From Clostridia bacterium (lineage in GTDB: Bacteria; Bacillota; Clostridia; RUG12999), in the NCBI GenBank assembly GCA_022801925.1, contig JAAWTG010000027.1, positions 1 to 36,837 on the forward strand: a DNA stretch of 36,837 nt, written 5' to 3'. Below the pieces are notes generated by a model. The model was not told where the DNA came from, made no database searches, and was given only the letters and a program-made list of their open reading frames with translations. The position numbers and the translations under genes were made by a program. This document shows, in pieces, positions 24,301-31,879 of the stretch (position 1 is the stretch's first letter; every line of letters begins with the position of its first letter).

Positions 24301-25819
24301 CGGTCAATGTATGCGTCGGTGTATTGTCGCTTACCGTTACGGTCAGTGTTGGGTCGGCGCCGCCGTCCATGTCAAAGGTCAATGTGTTTTCCCCTGCCGG
24401 CAGCGTATCCAAATAGGAGGTTGCAATGGTATATTTGTTACTGTCTACTGTGTAGTCTGTATCTTTTGTCAGTGTCGTTTCTCCGTTTTTCAATGCAACG
24501 AAAGTATAGTCGCCTGCATTCAGCGTTACTTCAATTGCCCTACGCCCCGCGTCATTTACGTCATATGTCGCCGTGGTAGGTGTGATGGTCGCGTCTGTCT
24601 TTGCTGCAAATGCCGCTTCCAGCGTCACTGCACCTGCCGGCATGTTGAATGTGGCAGGATTTGCCGTAGCATCTGTCAATGTCACGCCGGTTGCCGTCCA
24701 GCCTGTGAATTTATAGCCGCTGCTTGGTGCTGCCGTGACTCGCACTTCCGCGCCCTCTTCAAATTCCGTACCGGTCGGTGACACGCTTACCGTTCCGCCT
24801 GCGCCTGTGGTAGCTGTTAATGCATATTTCGGCGCGACTGCCTGCTGTTCAAAGTTCGCCGTCAGCGTCACATCTGCGCTCTCCACTGCAATCTCCAGCG
24901 GATTTGCCTTCTGTTGTTCCGCGCTCAAGGTAATACCTTCCGCTGTCCAGCCTGTGAAAGCATAGCCGTCTTTCGCTTGCGCAGTCGCTGTGGCAGTTCC
25001 ACCGGTTTTCAGGTAGTTTTCCGCTTTGTTTGCGCCGCCTGTCACGGACACGGTTCCGGCGGTTTCATCTGCACTTACGCCCGATACTTTATAAGAGGTG
25101 GCATTTGGAATCATTGCCGCGCGGCTTAAATTCCCGCCTGCCGTACCGGTATAGATTTCAAAGTTGTCGATGTAGAGCGGGCCGCCGGTAGCGCCGGCAG
25201 GGAATATCTGAATCGTTTTGTTTGGTGCAGATATACCACTTACGTTAATCGACTTATTTGCCGTCTGTCCTGTCGCCAAATCTGTTATTGTCGCCTTCCA
25301 TTTGGTTTCCAGCGGTGTTGCCGCCGTGGACATAGTAAACTCCACTTTGGCATGATACCAATGTCCCGGTACGTAATCCACTGCTATATCGCTTGCATTT
25401 GTCTGGAATTTTTTTGTTGTTTGGTTAATGGAAATCGGTCTTTTGGCAATTTCCTTCATCAACATGAACCGTAATTCACCTGTACCCGTAAAGTCTGCTT
25501 CACCATACATGTCAAATTCTATGGTATAGCTTTCTGTCGGCGCAGCTTTCAAAACAATTTCATGCAATTTTTCCGACAGTTTCATACTCTTGTCTGTCGC
25601 CCCGCCGCCGGTCGCCGTCACCATTTTAAGCGCCTGCAGTGCACAAGTTATCGTTGCATTTGTACCGCCAAAATCCGTTGCCGTACCAGCCGCAATGTCC
25701 GCCATTTCTTCAAATGTTTCCGATACGATAATTTCTCCTGCCGCCGTAACCGCGGAAAACGGCAGTGCGGCTGCCAGCATGGCAAATACCAGTGCCAGCG
25801 ATAATAGTTTGTGTTTCAT
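21380..25819 (-). CDS. Large secreted multidomain protein: LamG-like, InlB B-repeat-like and X2-like modules
   Basis: The 1479-residue protein has a signal peptide (cleavage near VTA-A, residue 26). Three jelly-roll, concanavalin/LamG-like modules (about 30-225, 680-885, 1160-1375) share the pattern TFETW or TFEEM at the start, WYHxxV in the middle and GPLYIDNxEIY or FYVDNLDFY at the end. Between them are five modules with the GYxFTGWTAxGxTL signature of divergent InlB B-repeats and three X2-like Ig modules (DYTVxxxxYTIxTSYLDT). A C-terminal Ig-like module (about 1385-1479) resembles those ending many clostridial pectin or uronan enzymes. No catalytic domain or anchor was recognised, so a carbohydrate-binding scaffold is the best guess. 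It begins 13 bases after GH88 with GGAGGGAA as ribosome binding site. Confidence 0.85.
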   Translation of the reverse strand: MKHKLLSLALVFAMLAAALPFSAVTAAGEIIVSETFEEMADIAAGTATDFGGTNATITCALQALKMVTATGGGATDKSMKLSEKLHEIVLKAAPTESYTIEFDMYGEADFTGTGELRFMLMKEIAKRPISINQTTKKFQTNASDIAVDYVPGHWYHAKVEFTMSTAATPLETKWKATITDLATGQTANKSINVSGISAPNKTIQIFPAGATGGPLYIDNFEIYTGTAGGNLSRAAMIPNATSYKVSGVSADETAGTVSVTGGANKAENYLKTGGTATATAQAKDGYAFTGWTAEGITLSAEQQKANPLEIAVESADVTLTANFEQQAVAPKYALTATTGAGGTVSVSPTGTEFEEGAEVRVTAAPSSGYKFTGWTATGVTLTDATANPATFNMPAGAVTLEAAFAAKTDATITPTTATYDVNDAGRRAIEVTLNAGDYTFVALKNGETTLTKDTDYTVDSNKYTIATSYLDTLPAGENTLTFDMDGGADPTLTVTVSDNTPTHTLTATAGEGGKVAVSPEGGSVKEGAEVTVTATPNSGYGFVNWTATGVTLADATAKEITFNMPAGDVTLTANFKALRTASLDKTTATYDQSSPNRKDIEVTLDTGDYTFVQIKKTSAEVLVEGTDYTVDGNKYTIKTSYLDTKEAGKTTTLAFIVAYDGKNDSKSARLAININKTIEQNTFETWKDLEGAPPTAFVSGSANGAYSYSNYSTLQMDKADNGTVQNTSFLLKGTGQPLFMKLTPQGVSGAWTLAYDFYGTFPTAPARLELIHVAGTRAFTIETNGNFAFNGTAVTDDSGAAMTYTPNHWYHVELYMPASGNAIGILTDTTAGKTGTYDYGPNAAARACGYFQIQTAKNIDFYVDNLDFYLGAPDRTRLVTPTIAPGTTPPPAGTHIVTAASTDSAQGTAAVTTEGNGFEAGAIVTVEATPKAGYKFTGWTAAGITLSAQQQKQNPLTITMPDADVTLTAAFAAKTNASVTPAAANYDKYASHADHQAVAVTLAAGDYTFSALKNGSATLAKDTDYTVSGNTYTIATSYLDTLSLGAHTLTFAMDGGTNPAVTVTVANSTPGLQTYSVTAATSDSAQGTAAVQTAGAAFEAGTQVTVAATANKGYQFTSWTAEGITLSAAQQTQNPLTITMPAGDVTLTATFGVDKLAGTMEQNTFETWELPASGKKQDFALSANGNYTWTAKLAKDYAYRGAKENNTLKMKNGALNINLGTVPDYKTGYTVAYDFFGTKEDYSVGDYMAMVQLPEISRRPFQIGKDGIFEANATDIKPALKYTPNHWFHVEVHVGTTGSTTGIASTTVTVTDTTTGETGTLTFNLNGNPYTAKQLRINIAEGFGPLYIDNLDIYEGAPDRTRLVTPNVVPGTQTGLRPDSDYFIDLENEAAGITIKKNLDSADDSALVMSALYDNSTGKPSLMAAKTKQVTLRTGETVSLTAEEIVHKPSGNNYSVRYFIWRMGENGETLDVLAAIDGE

Positions 25820-25832
25820 TGTTTCTTCCCTC

Positions 25833-27008
25833 CTACCAGAATTTTACCCATTTATCTGTTTTGCGCATCAGCGCTTCCATGTAGTAGTAGTCTCCCCAAA
25901 TCACACACTCATCCACGCCGCGATTCGCCGGTTTTGCATAGACACCGTGCTGCAAAATCCCATTGGACTTTTGTCCCGCGGTGGTATAGTCCTGCGCAAG
26001 CGACCGCAGCATCCGGTCTGCTGCGCCGGTATAAATCTGTTTTAAATCTTCTCTCTCTATGTATTTTACTGCCTCGTCCAATCCGCAAGCTGCAATTGCC
26101 GCCGAACTGGAATCGCGCGGCTGTGTGCCGCTCGTGAAAATCAAATCCCAATAGGGCACGAAATCCTGCGGCAGACGGTTCAAATAATATGCCGTCACTT
26201 TTTCGTGCACCTCCATAGCAAGCGCGTCCTTCGTATAACCAAAACTCAGCGGCAGTCCGTAAACCGCCCACGCCTGCCCGCGCGCCCAGCAAGAATCGTC
26301 GCTATAGCCCTGATGGGTTTCGCCGTGGTGCGGCAGTCCCGTTTCAGGATCCATGAAAAACGTGTGGAAGGTGGACGCGTCCTCCCGTAGAATGTTATCC
26401 AGCGTTGTTTTCAAATGTTTTTTCGCCCGCTCTGTATATAGCGTATTGCCTGTTTCTTCGCCTGCCCAATAGAGCAGCGGTAAATTCATCATACAGTCAA
26501 TGATAAACCGATAGTTCGCAGGGTCGTCGATTCTGCCCCACGCCTGAAAGAACTCGCCTTTTTCTTTCCAGCGGCGCATGAGCGCGTCCGCCGCGCCCAC
26601 GGCAACATCTTTTGCATGTCCGTCGCCCGTGAGTTTATAATGCGCCACGCAGGAGAGGGAATACAAAAATCCTATATCGTGTGTGTCCATGTCTCCATGG
26701 CGCAGACGGTCTTCAAAATTTTCTGTGTGATGCTCCGCTACGCGGCGGTAACTGTCTTTGCCGGTCAGCGCATATGCCAGCCACAGCATTCCTGTGTAGA
26801 AACTGCACGTCCATTCATCGTTTGCGCCACCCGCATACCAGCCATTTTCGCTGGACGAGCGCGGAAACCGGTCTGTGAAACTGTCCATGGTTTCATCCAG
26901 CCGCTTGCAGCAAAACGCCAGCGCGTCCTCCGCCTCCTGACGCGTAAACGCCGGTACTTTCTGGAATACCTCCGCCTGGAGAATCGGTTCTTGTACAATA
27001 TGTTTCAT
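25833..27008 (-). CDS. Glycoside hydrolase family 88, unsaturated glucuronyl hydrolase
   Basis: The 391-residue protein is a typical-length alpha/alpha-barrel of GH88. The two conserved aspartates are at residues 111 (DTHDIGFLYSLSC) and 171 (FIIDCMMNLPLLYWA), matching the family positions of Asp88 and Asp149 in the Bacillus sp. GL1 enzyme. Further family motifs are CWARGQAWAVYGL and SAAIAACGL. The enzyme hydrates the double bond of 4,5-unsaturated uronates and releases them from oligosaccharides made by a lyase. No signal peptide is present, so it acts in the cytoplasm. It is the first gene downstream of a probable promoter at 27070 and is followed closely by the large surface protein. The lyase 8 kb downstream supplies the expected unsaturated substrate. 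Confidence 0.92.
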   Translation of the reverse strand: MKHIVQEPILQAEVFQKVPAFTRQEAEDALAFCCKRLDETMDSFTDRFPRSSSENGWYAGGANDEWTCSFYTGMLWLAYALTGKDSYRRVAEHHTENFEDRLRHGDMDTHDIGFLYSLSCVAHYKLTGDGHAKDVAVGAADALMRRWKEKGEFFQAWGRIDDPANYRFIIDCMMNLPLLYWAGEETGNTLYTERAKKHLKTTLDNILREDASTFHTFFMDPETGLPHHGETHQGYSDDSCWARGQAWAVYGLPLSFGYTKDALAMEVHEKVTAYYLNRLPQDFVPYWDLIFTSGTQPRDSSSAAIAACGLDEAVKYIEREDLKQIYTGAADRMLRSLAQDYTTAGQKSNGILQHGVYAKPANRGVDECVIWGDYYYMEALMRKTDKWVKFW

Positions 27009-27069
27009 TTGATATTTTGTTCCCCCTTCTCACGCAATTTCATTGTATTTTCCCCTATATTTTGCCTTC

Positions 27070-27099
27070 TTTATATGTAACTCCAATATATAACCTCAA
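27070..27099 (-). promoter_or_regulatory. Probable promoter of the GH88-surface protein operon
   Basis: On the minus strand TTGAGG, an 18-base spacer and TATAAA lie about 65 bases upstream of the GH88 start codon. Confidence 0.5.
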
Positions 27100-27334
27100 A
27101 ATGCTTCCCAAAACGGCAATCTTAACGCAAAGCGCCGCAGTTCGGGCAGCTGCCTGCCCTGCAGACCTGTTATTTATTTTTCCCCACAGAATCCCCTGAG
27201 ATTGAATACGTTCTTGTGCCTTTAGACATAAGGGAATCGAATCATATATGCCTTAACCCCGCCGCGTTTCCGAAAGAAACGCCGGGCGGGGTGGGCACCT
27301 ATCCGCTGCCTTTCACGAGACAGTTTTTATGCCT
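27100..27334. other. Non-coding gap between permease and GH88 genes
   Basis: No gene is supported. It contains an imperfect palindrome, CCCCGCCGCGTTTC with GAAACGCCGGGCGGGG (about 27257-27292). A related CGGCGTTTC-type hairpin occurs near 19185. No regulatory RNA was recognised. Confidence 0.5.
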
Positions 27335-27372
27335 AAGCAAAGGAGAGTCGAACCGCGTGCGGTCTCCTTTAT
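27335..27372 (-). terminator. Terminator-like hairpin after the ABC permease operon
   Basis: AAAGGAGA and TCTCCTTT enclose a small inner hairpin ACCGC-GT-GCGGT. The left arm and loop, AAGCAAAGGAGAGTCGAACC, repeat the hairpin at 9915 on the same strand. It directly follows the permease stop codon. Confidence 0.6.
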
Positions 27373-28257
27373 TTAACCTTTCACTGCTCCTACCATTACG
27401 CCTTTGACGAAATATTTTTGCAGGAAGGGGTAAACGAACAAAATGGGCAATGTCGCAACAACAATAACAGCGTATTTAATGGTTTCACCAACCACTTCCT
27501 GGTCTCCTACGCCCACGCCGCTGCTCGACGCCATGTTCGTTGTATCATTTTGAATCAGGATTTCCCGCAGTACAAGCTGCAGCGGGAATTTTTCTCTGGT
27601 GTTCAGATAAATCATCGCGTTGAACCATCCGTTCCAGTGCGCCACTGCATAGTATAGCACGATAACAGCAATGGTGGGCAGCGCCAGCGGCAGCACAATT
27701 CTTCCCAAAATGGTGAAATGTCCCGCGCCGTCAATTTTTGCGCTTTCCTCCAGCGAAACCGGAATTGCTTCAAACCCTGTCCGCATGATAATCAGGTTGA
27801 ACACCGAAATGGACGCGGGCAGAATGATAGCAAACAAACTGTCGTAAAGTCCCAAGTCTCTGACGTTCAAATAGCTGGGAATGAGCCCGCCTTGGAAAAA
27901 CATGGTGAATACAATAAACACCGTGACCACTTTTGCCGGCATGAAGTTTTTGCGCGACAACACATAAGCTGCCAGCGACGTCAGTGCGATATTAATACAG
28001 GTTCCGACAATCACAATAAACAGCGTGTTGCCATAGCCTTTGACAATCATGGGGTTTTTGAATACCATAGCATATGCCGCCATGTTAAACTTCAGCGGGT
28101 GCAGCAGCGGCCCCTGGTGCGCCATGAGTTCATAGGGACTGCTCAGCGATGCAAAAATGACGTGCAGAATGGGATAGAGCATGGTAAACATAATCACTAC
28201 CATGATGATGTAGTTGAACACCTCAAAAATATTTTGTCCTTTTGTTCTTCTTATCAT
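27373..28257 (-). CDS. CUT1 ABC sugar permease, LplC/YtcP type
   Basis: The start at 28257 has AAAGGAGG at good spacing; an upstream in-frame extension of 22 residues overlaps the previous gene's end and is rejected. The 294-residue protein has six predicted membrane helices, beginning FEVFNYIIMVVIMFTMLYPI. It carries the EAA loop EESAKIDGAGHFTILGRIVLPLALP near residues 170-195, where the ATPase contacts the permease. The C-terminus (FVKGVMVGAVKG) is typical of LplC/YtcP. It pairs with the next-upstream permease to import oligosaccharides delivered by the binding lipoprotein. No ATPase gene is local, so a shared MsmX-type ATPase is inferred. Confidence 0.93.
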   Translation of the reverse strand: MIRRTKGQNIFEVFNYIIMVVIMFTMLYPILHVIFASLSSPYELMAHQGPLLHPLKFNMAAYAMVFKNPMIVKGYGNTLFIVIVGTCINIALTSLAAYVLSRKNFMPAKVVTVFIVFTMFFQGGLIPSYLNVRDLGLYDSLFAIILPASISVFNLIIMRTGFEAIPVSLEESAKIDGAGHFTILGRIVLPLALPTIAVIVLYYAVAHWNGWFNAMIYLNTREKFPLQLVLREILIQNDTTNMASSSGVGVGDQEVVGETIKYAVIVVATLPILFVYPFLQKYFVKGVMVGAVKG

Positions 28258-28273
28258 TTCTTCTGCACCTCCT

Positions 28274-29224
28274 TTACCACAATGACGAGTCGTTCGCCCG
28301 TTTACTGATTTGGTTTGCCGCAATCAGCAGCAAGAAGTTAATCACCGAGTTGAACAGTCCCACCGCTGTGGAAAAGCTATAATCGTTTTGCAGCAAACCG
28401 CGGCGGTATACATAGGAACTGATAACGTCCGATGTGGAATAAATTGCTTCGTTATATAACAGAATGATTTTTTCATATCCCACGTTGAGCATACTTCCCA
28501 TACGCAAAATTAGCATCACCATAATGGTGGGAATAATGCTGGGCAGTGTGATATGAATGGTTTGTTTCCAGCGACCCGCGCCGTCCAATTCCGCCGCTTC
28601 ATACAGTTCCATGTCAATGCCTGTCAGCGCCGCCAGGTATACAATACTGCCCCATCCGACGGTCTGCCAGATTTCTGAAATAACATAGACCGGAACAAAC
28701 AAATTCGGTTTGTTCAGCATGGTTTCCCGCGGAAAACCGAAATAGCTTAAAAAGACAGTGATAACACCATTGTCCATGGTAAAATCACGAATCATGCCGC
28801 AGATAACAACCAACGAAATAAAATGCGGCAGGTATGTAAGCGTCTGTACGGTACGTTTGAACAGGTTGCAGCGGATTTCGTTCATCAGCAGCGCCAGAAT
28901 AATGGGCGCCGGAAACCCGAAAATCAACGTACTTAAACTAATAATCAGCGTGTTACCAACAATACGTCCAAAATAGGGGTCGGTGATGAAACTTGCAAAA
29001 TGCTCCAATCCAACCCAATCGCTTCCCAAAACACCTTTTCTGGGGTTGAAATCCTTAAACGCAATAATTGCGCCATACATGGGTTTATAATGAAACAGCA
29101 GGAAATATGCCACAACTGGAATCAGCATAATATAAAGCTGGTAATTGCCTCTGAAATCCGCCTTGAGACGGCTCCCAAAGCTTGGTTTGACATAGCCCTG
29201 CGCAGTAGCTAGGCTCCCTTTCAT
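28274..29224 (-). CDS. CUT1 ABC sugar permease, LplB/YteP type
   Basis: I choose the ATG at 29224 (MKGSLATAQ), with GGAG nine bases upstream; an open extension reaches back to 29428 but reads through a duplicated leader. The 316-residue protein has six membrane helices, starting YQLYIMLIPVVAYFLLFHY, followed by PMYGAIIAFKDFNPRKG, which is characteristic of LplB. The EAA loop is ELYEAAELDGAGRWKQTIHITLPSI. It ends NQISKRANDSSLW, typical of the family. The partner permease gene starts 17 bases after its stop. The 5' region between this gene and the binding protein holds two related hairpin/leader copies. Confidence 0.93.
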   Translation of the reverse strand: MKGSLATAQGYVKPSFGSRLKADFRGNYQLYIMLIPVVAYFLLFHYKPMYGAIIAFKDFNPRKGVLGSDWVGLEHFASFITDPYFGRIVGNTLIISLSTLIFGFPAPIILALLMNEIRCNLFKRTVQTLTYLPHFISLVVICGMIRDFTMDNGVITVFLSYFGFPRETMLNKPNLFVPVYVISEIWQTVGWGSIVYLAALTGIDMELYEAAELDGAGRWKQTIHITLPSIIPTIMVMLILRMGSMLNVGYEKIILLYNEAIYSTSDVISSYVYRRGLLQNDYSFSTAVGLFNSVINFLLLIAANQISKRANDSSLW

Positions 29225-29301
29225 AAAAATCTCCATTCCGCCGCCCTGCGTCGGCACAAATAAAATTTCTCTTATCGGCAGGGCAAGGAATGATAAGAGA
29301 T
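29212..29301 (-). repeat. Leader copy A: ribosome binding site, start and hairpin of the LplB-type gene
   Basis: This stretch covers the first codons, the ribosome binding site and a 9-base hairpin (TCTCTTATC 29268-29276 with GATAAGAGA 29292-29300). It is the near-repeat of 29384-29480. Confidence 0.7.
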
Positions 29302-29383
29302 TTTTTTGCGCATGTGCGTTTGCGAACCGAAGGTGAGCAAAATTTCGCACGCGCCATTTAATCCTGCCGGAGGCTAACGTGAA

Positions 29384-29480
29384 AGTTCCTTTCACGTTAT
29401 TCTCCATTCCGCCGCTCCGCATCGGCATATCATAGCACTGAAATTTCTCTTATCCGCAGAGGTTCAAAATGATAAGAGAT
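29384..29480 (-). repeat. Leader copy B: diverged duplicate of the LplB-type gene start
   Basis: It repeats TCTCCATTCCGCCGC...CGGCA and the same 9-base hairpin arms (29446-29454, 29471-29479). On the minus strand GTGAAAGGA with following codons mimics the ATGAAAGGG start of copy A, giving VKGTFTLASG against MKGSLATAQG. It looks like the remnant of a second permease gene start. Confidence 0.7.
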
Positions 29481-29485
29481 GGTTA

Positions 29486-29529
29486 GGCACAGGTGCAATT
29501 GTCTTATCCAAAGAAATGGCACCTGCGCC
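29486..29529 (-). repeat. Hairpin downstream of the binding-protein gene
   Basis: GGCACAGGTGC (29486-29496) and GCACCTGCGCC (29519-29529) pair with one mismatch. Such a hairpin after a binding-protein gene commonly protects its mRNA and lowers read-through to the permeases. Confidence 0.5.
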
Positions 29530-29581
29530 GTTTATTCCATTCAGAAGATTCTTTAAGAAAAATATTTCCTGTTTTGTTTGT

Positions 29582-31183
29582 TTATCGTGTCTGATAGCGT
29601 TTATATTGTGCGTTTTTGATTTCCAGAACGCGGTCAATGCCTTTGTTTCTCAGTTCGCTCACATAGGAATCAAATTCGCTCAGCGGTTTGATGCCCATGA
29701 TGAATTGCAGGAAGGTTTCACTCACATAGGTGTCAATGGCGTTGGTCAGTTTTGCCAGTTCACTGCTTTCCTCTTCCGTTGCACTGATGGTCGGCACTGC
29801 ATGGCTTTCCGCATTGGTGTTCACCCAAAGGTCAATTGCCTGTGTCTGTTCTTCGCGTTCATAGTATTGTTCCAAATAGCGTTTATCCTGCACAAATGGG
29901 CCGCTTCCCGCCGCACGGATATAACGCATGAGCGCGTTGGTTTTGGTTAAGCCTTCTTCGTTGTGCAGCACTTTGTCCGTATAGGTGGGATAGCCGTCCA
30001 CCATGTTATAGCTTTCGCCTTCCACACCAAAGTTATAGAGCAGTTTTCCTTCTTCGCCATAGGCAAAATCTAAGAATTTTGCCGCTACCTGCGGATATTT
30101 GCAGGCGGTTGTAATGGCTGCGCTGCCGCTGCTGACATAAGGCAGACTATATGCGCCGAATTCTGCTTTCTGTCCTTTTTCCAGCACCGGATACGGTGTT
30201 CCGACCAGCCGGTAGTTCTCCGCTTTTCCTTCGGAAGTAGCGCTCATCCATTTATCCAGTCCACTGCCCGCATAGGCAACGCTTGCGCCGGTTTTGCCTG
30301 TCAGCATATTAGTATCCAAAATTTTATTGTCGATGGTTGCAATGTTGTTGTCCAGCAATTTTTCGCTGTACCATTTCTGGAACGTTGCCAAAAATTCTTT
30401 ATATTCCGGCTGCGCGGGACCATATTTGATTTCATTGCCGTCAACATAATATTCACGCGCAATGCCGTACGCGCCAATGAATGGATTCATGGTTTTCAGG
30501 TTGTTCAGCAAGAAACTCAGCGGCGCCTGCGCCCCTTTTTCGTCACGGAACTTCACCAGCATGTTATACCAGTCGTCCATGGTTTCCGGCACGGAAAGAT
30601 TTAGTTCTTCCAGCCAGTCCGCACGCACCATGGGACCTGCGGACACCAACAGCGTTTCGTCGCCACGGATAAACGGAAAACAGTAGTAAGTTCCTTCGTC
30701 TGTTTTCGCCATTTTATCAATATCGGGATTTTCACTGTAATATTGTTTCAAGTTCACAATCGTGCCGTCGTCCATCAAATCGTTCAGCGGCAGAATCACT
30801 TCGTCGCCAACGGCTTTCTGCGCACCGCCCGGATAGGCATACCAATCGTTCATAATGATGTCCGGTAATTCATTGGACGCAATCATCAGATTCAGTTTTT
30901 CACTTTCCTGTCCTGCTGCCGGATGCTGAAATTCCACATTCGCACCTGTTTGTTTTAGCAGTTCTTTGGCAAACGGTGTGTCGCCCAGATTGGCAGCCGT
31001 TGCGCTTGTCATGGTGTCAAGCGGCAACCAATAAGTCAGTTTCACGTCTGTTTGCATAGGATATTTACTAATGTCCCCAACTTCTTCTGTCGTCCCGCCG
31101 CCGTTTCCGCATCCTGCCAAAAGTGTGGACGCTGCGAGACATGCCGCTAAAATTCCGCATACACATTTTTTTGTTTTTTTCAT
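29582..31183 (-). CDS. Extracellular solute-binding lipoprotein of the ABC sugar importer (LplA type)
   Basis: Of two ATGs six bases apart, the one at 31183 is at the better distance from GGAGG. The signal peptide ends in a lipobox (LLAGC, Cys25), followed by a Gly/Thr linker. The mature part of about 500 residues matches the large family-1 binding proteins of the LplA group: KLTYWLPLD near the start, LPDIIMNDWYAYPGG, YYCFPFIRGDE, and SGSAAITTACKYPQVAAKFLDF with the conserved lysine/proline segment. It would capture oligosaccharides outside the membrane and hand them to the permeases. It is the first gene of the transporter operon, with a SigA-type promoter at 31320-31348. Confidence 0.93.
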   Translation of the reverse strand: MKKTKKCVCGILAACLAASTLLAGCGNGGGTTEEVGDISKYPMQTDVKLTYWLPLDTMTSATAANLGDTPFAKELLKQTGANVEFQHPAAGQESEKLNLMIASNELPDIIMNDWYAYPGGAQKAVGDEVILPLNDLMDDGTIVNLKQYYSENPDIDKMAKTDEGTYYCFPFIRGDETLLVSAGPMVRADWLEELNLSVPETMDDWYNMLVKFRDEKGAQAPLSFLLNNLKTMNPFIGAYGIAREYYVDGNEIKYGPAQPEYKEFLATFQKWYSEKLLDNNIATIDNKILDTNMLTGKTGASVAYAGSGLDKWMSATSEGKAENYRLVGTPYPVLEKGQKAEFGAYSLPYVSSGSAAITTACKYPQVAAKFLDFAYGEEGKLLYNFGVEGESYNMVDGYPTYTDKVLHNEEGLTKTNALMRYIRAAGSGPFVQDKRYLEQYYEREEQTQAIDLWVNTNAESHAVPTISATEEESSELAKLTNAIDTYVSETFLQFIMGIKPLSEFDSYVSELRNKGIDRVLEIKNAQYKRYQTR

Positions 31184-31319
31184 GTTCATCTTCCTCCATT
31201 TTTTATACGCACGTTTTTATGTAGCTAAAAAACCGTCCGGCCAACATGTTCCTTTTAGAACTGGAATTTTTCCGTCTGCATGTCATGCAGATTTTGTCCG
31301 CTGCTGGCTTCATAATTTT

Positions 31320-31348
31320 ATTATACAATGATTTTTTTTCACCGTAAA
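31320..31348 (-). promoter_or_regulatory. SigA-type promoter of the ABC transporter operon
   Basis: On the minus strand TTTACG, a 17-base spacer and TATAAT. The start of transcription would be about 130 bases upstream of the binding-protein start, leaving a long leader in which no known riboswitch was recognised. Confidence 0.68.
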
Positions 31349-31520
31349 CAGGCACTTTGCCATATGAAGGGACACCTTCACAGACACCCCGCTTTTCATG
31401 CGCGTTTGCGCCATTTTGGTAATGTTTTCTCCTGCGGAATTGTCCCTGTTCCTGTGAAAGTGGGACTTCTGCCGCAAAAGCCGCATGCCCGTAAAATTTT
31501 TCTCTAATATCACGATTTCT

Positions 31521-31588
31521 TTACACAAAACTTTCTTAAGACGGGGGTTCTTACATTTCTATACCAAAAAAAGAAAGGGACTCCCCAT
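31521..31588. repeat. Duplicate of the region downstream of tRNA-Pro, distal copy
   Basis: This stretch aligns with 31816-31879: both contain TTCTTAAG, then CTTACATTTCTATACC, then an A-run with AGAAAGGGACTCCC. It is interrupted afterwards by other hairpins. The rest of 31349-31857 shows no supportable gene. Confidence 0.65.
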
Positions 31589-31711
31589 TCATGCGCCCAA
31601 GGCGCAACCACCAAAAAGCGACTTGCGCTTTTTGGTGAAAAGGAGGAGCAAGGCAGCGGGCGGATGTTTTTCTGCATAGAAAAACGGAGCAAAGCGAACT
31701 TTGCTCCGACG

Positions 31712-31729
31712 TGGTCGGAGTGACAGGAC
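31712..31729 (-). repeat. 18-base copy of the tRNA-Pro 3' end
   Basis: TGGTCGGAGTGACAGGAC is identical to 31900-31917, the CCA, acceptor and T-arm end of the tRNA gene. The rest of the tRNA is absent. Confidence 0.8.
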
Positions 31730-31815
31730 ACGCACGGCATAGCGCCGTGCTGCCCCCTTGCAGCATAGCTGCTGCGGGTTTTTTGCTAAAATCGTGCCAC
31801 TGGCACGATTTCTGC

Positions 31816-31879
31816 ACGCAAAAACCTTCTTAAGGTTCAACTCCTTACATTTCTATACCAAAAGAGAAAGGGACTCCCT
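31816..31879. repeat. Duplicate of the region downstream of tRNA-Pro, proximal copy
   Basis: This copy contains the terminator arm next to the tRNA. It matches 31521-31588 with scattered differences. Confidence 0.65.

Noticed and set aside
21479-24781. Several long plus-strand open frames opposite the large surface-protein gene
   Set aside because: They are antisense to a repetitive, in-frame gene, have Cys/Arg-rich composition without domains, and no ribosome binding sites.
29225-29428. Extended start of the LplB-type permease
   Set aside because: The added residues read through a duplicated leader with a hairpin; the ATG at 29224 has the ribosome binding site and the normal family N-terminus.
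31190-31319. Riboswitch in the long leader of the binding-protein gene
   Set aside because: No known aptamer core was recognised; only a short ATGCATGTCATGCAG-like palindrome is visible.
31510-31840. Three overlapping minus-strand frames of 76-88 codons beside tRNA-Pro
   Set aside because: They are built from palindromes and the duplicated tRNA end; the translated sequences show no conserved features.
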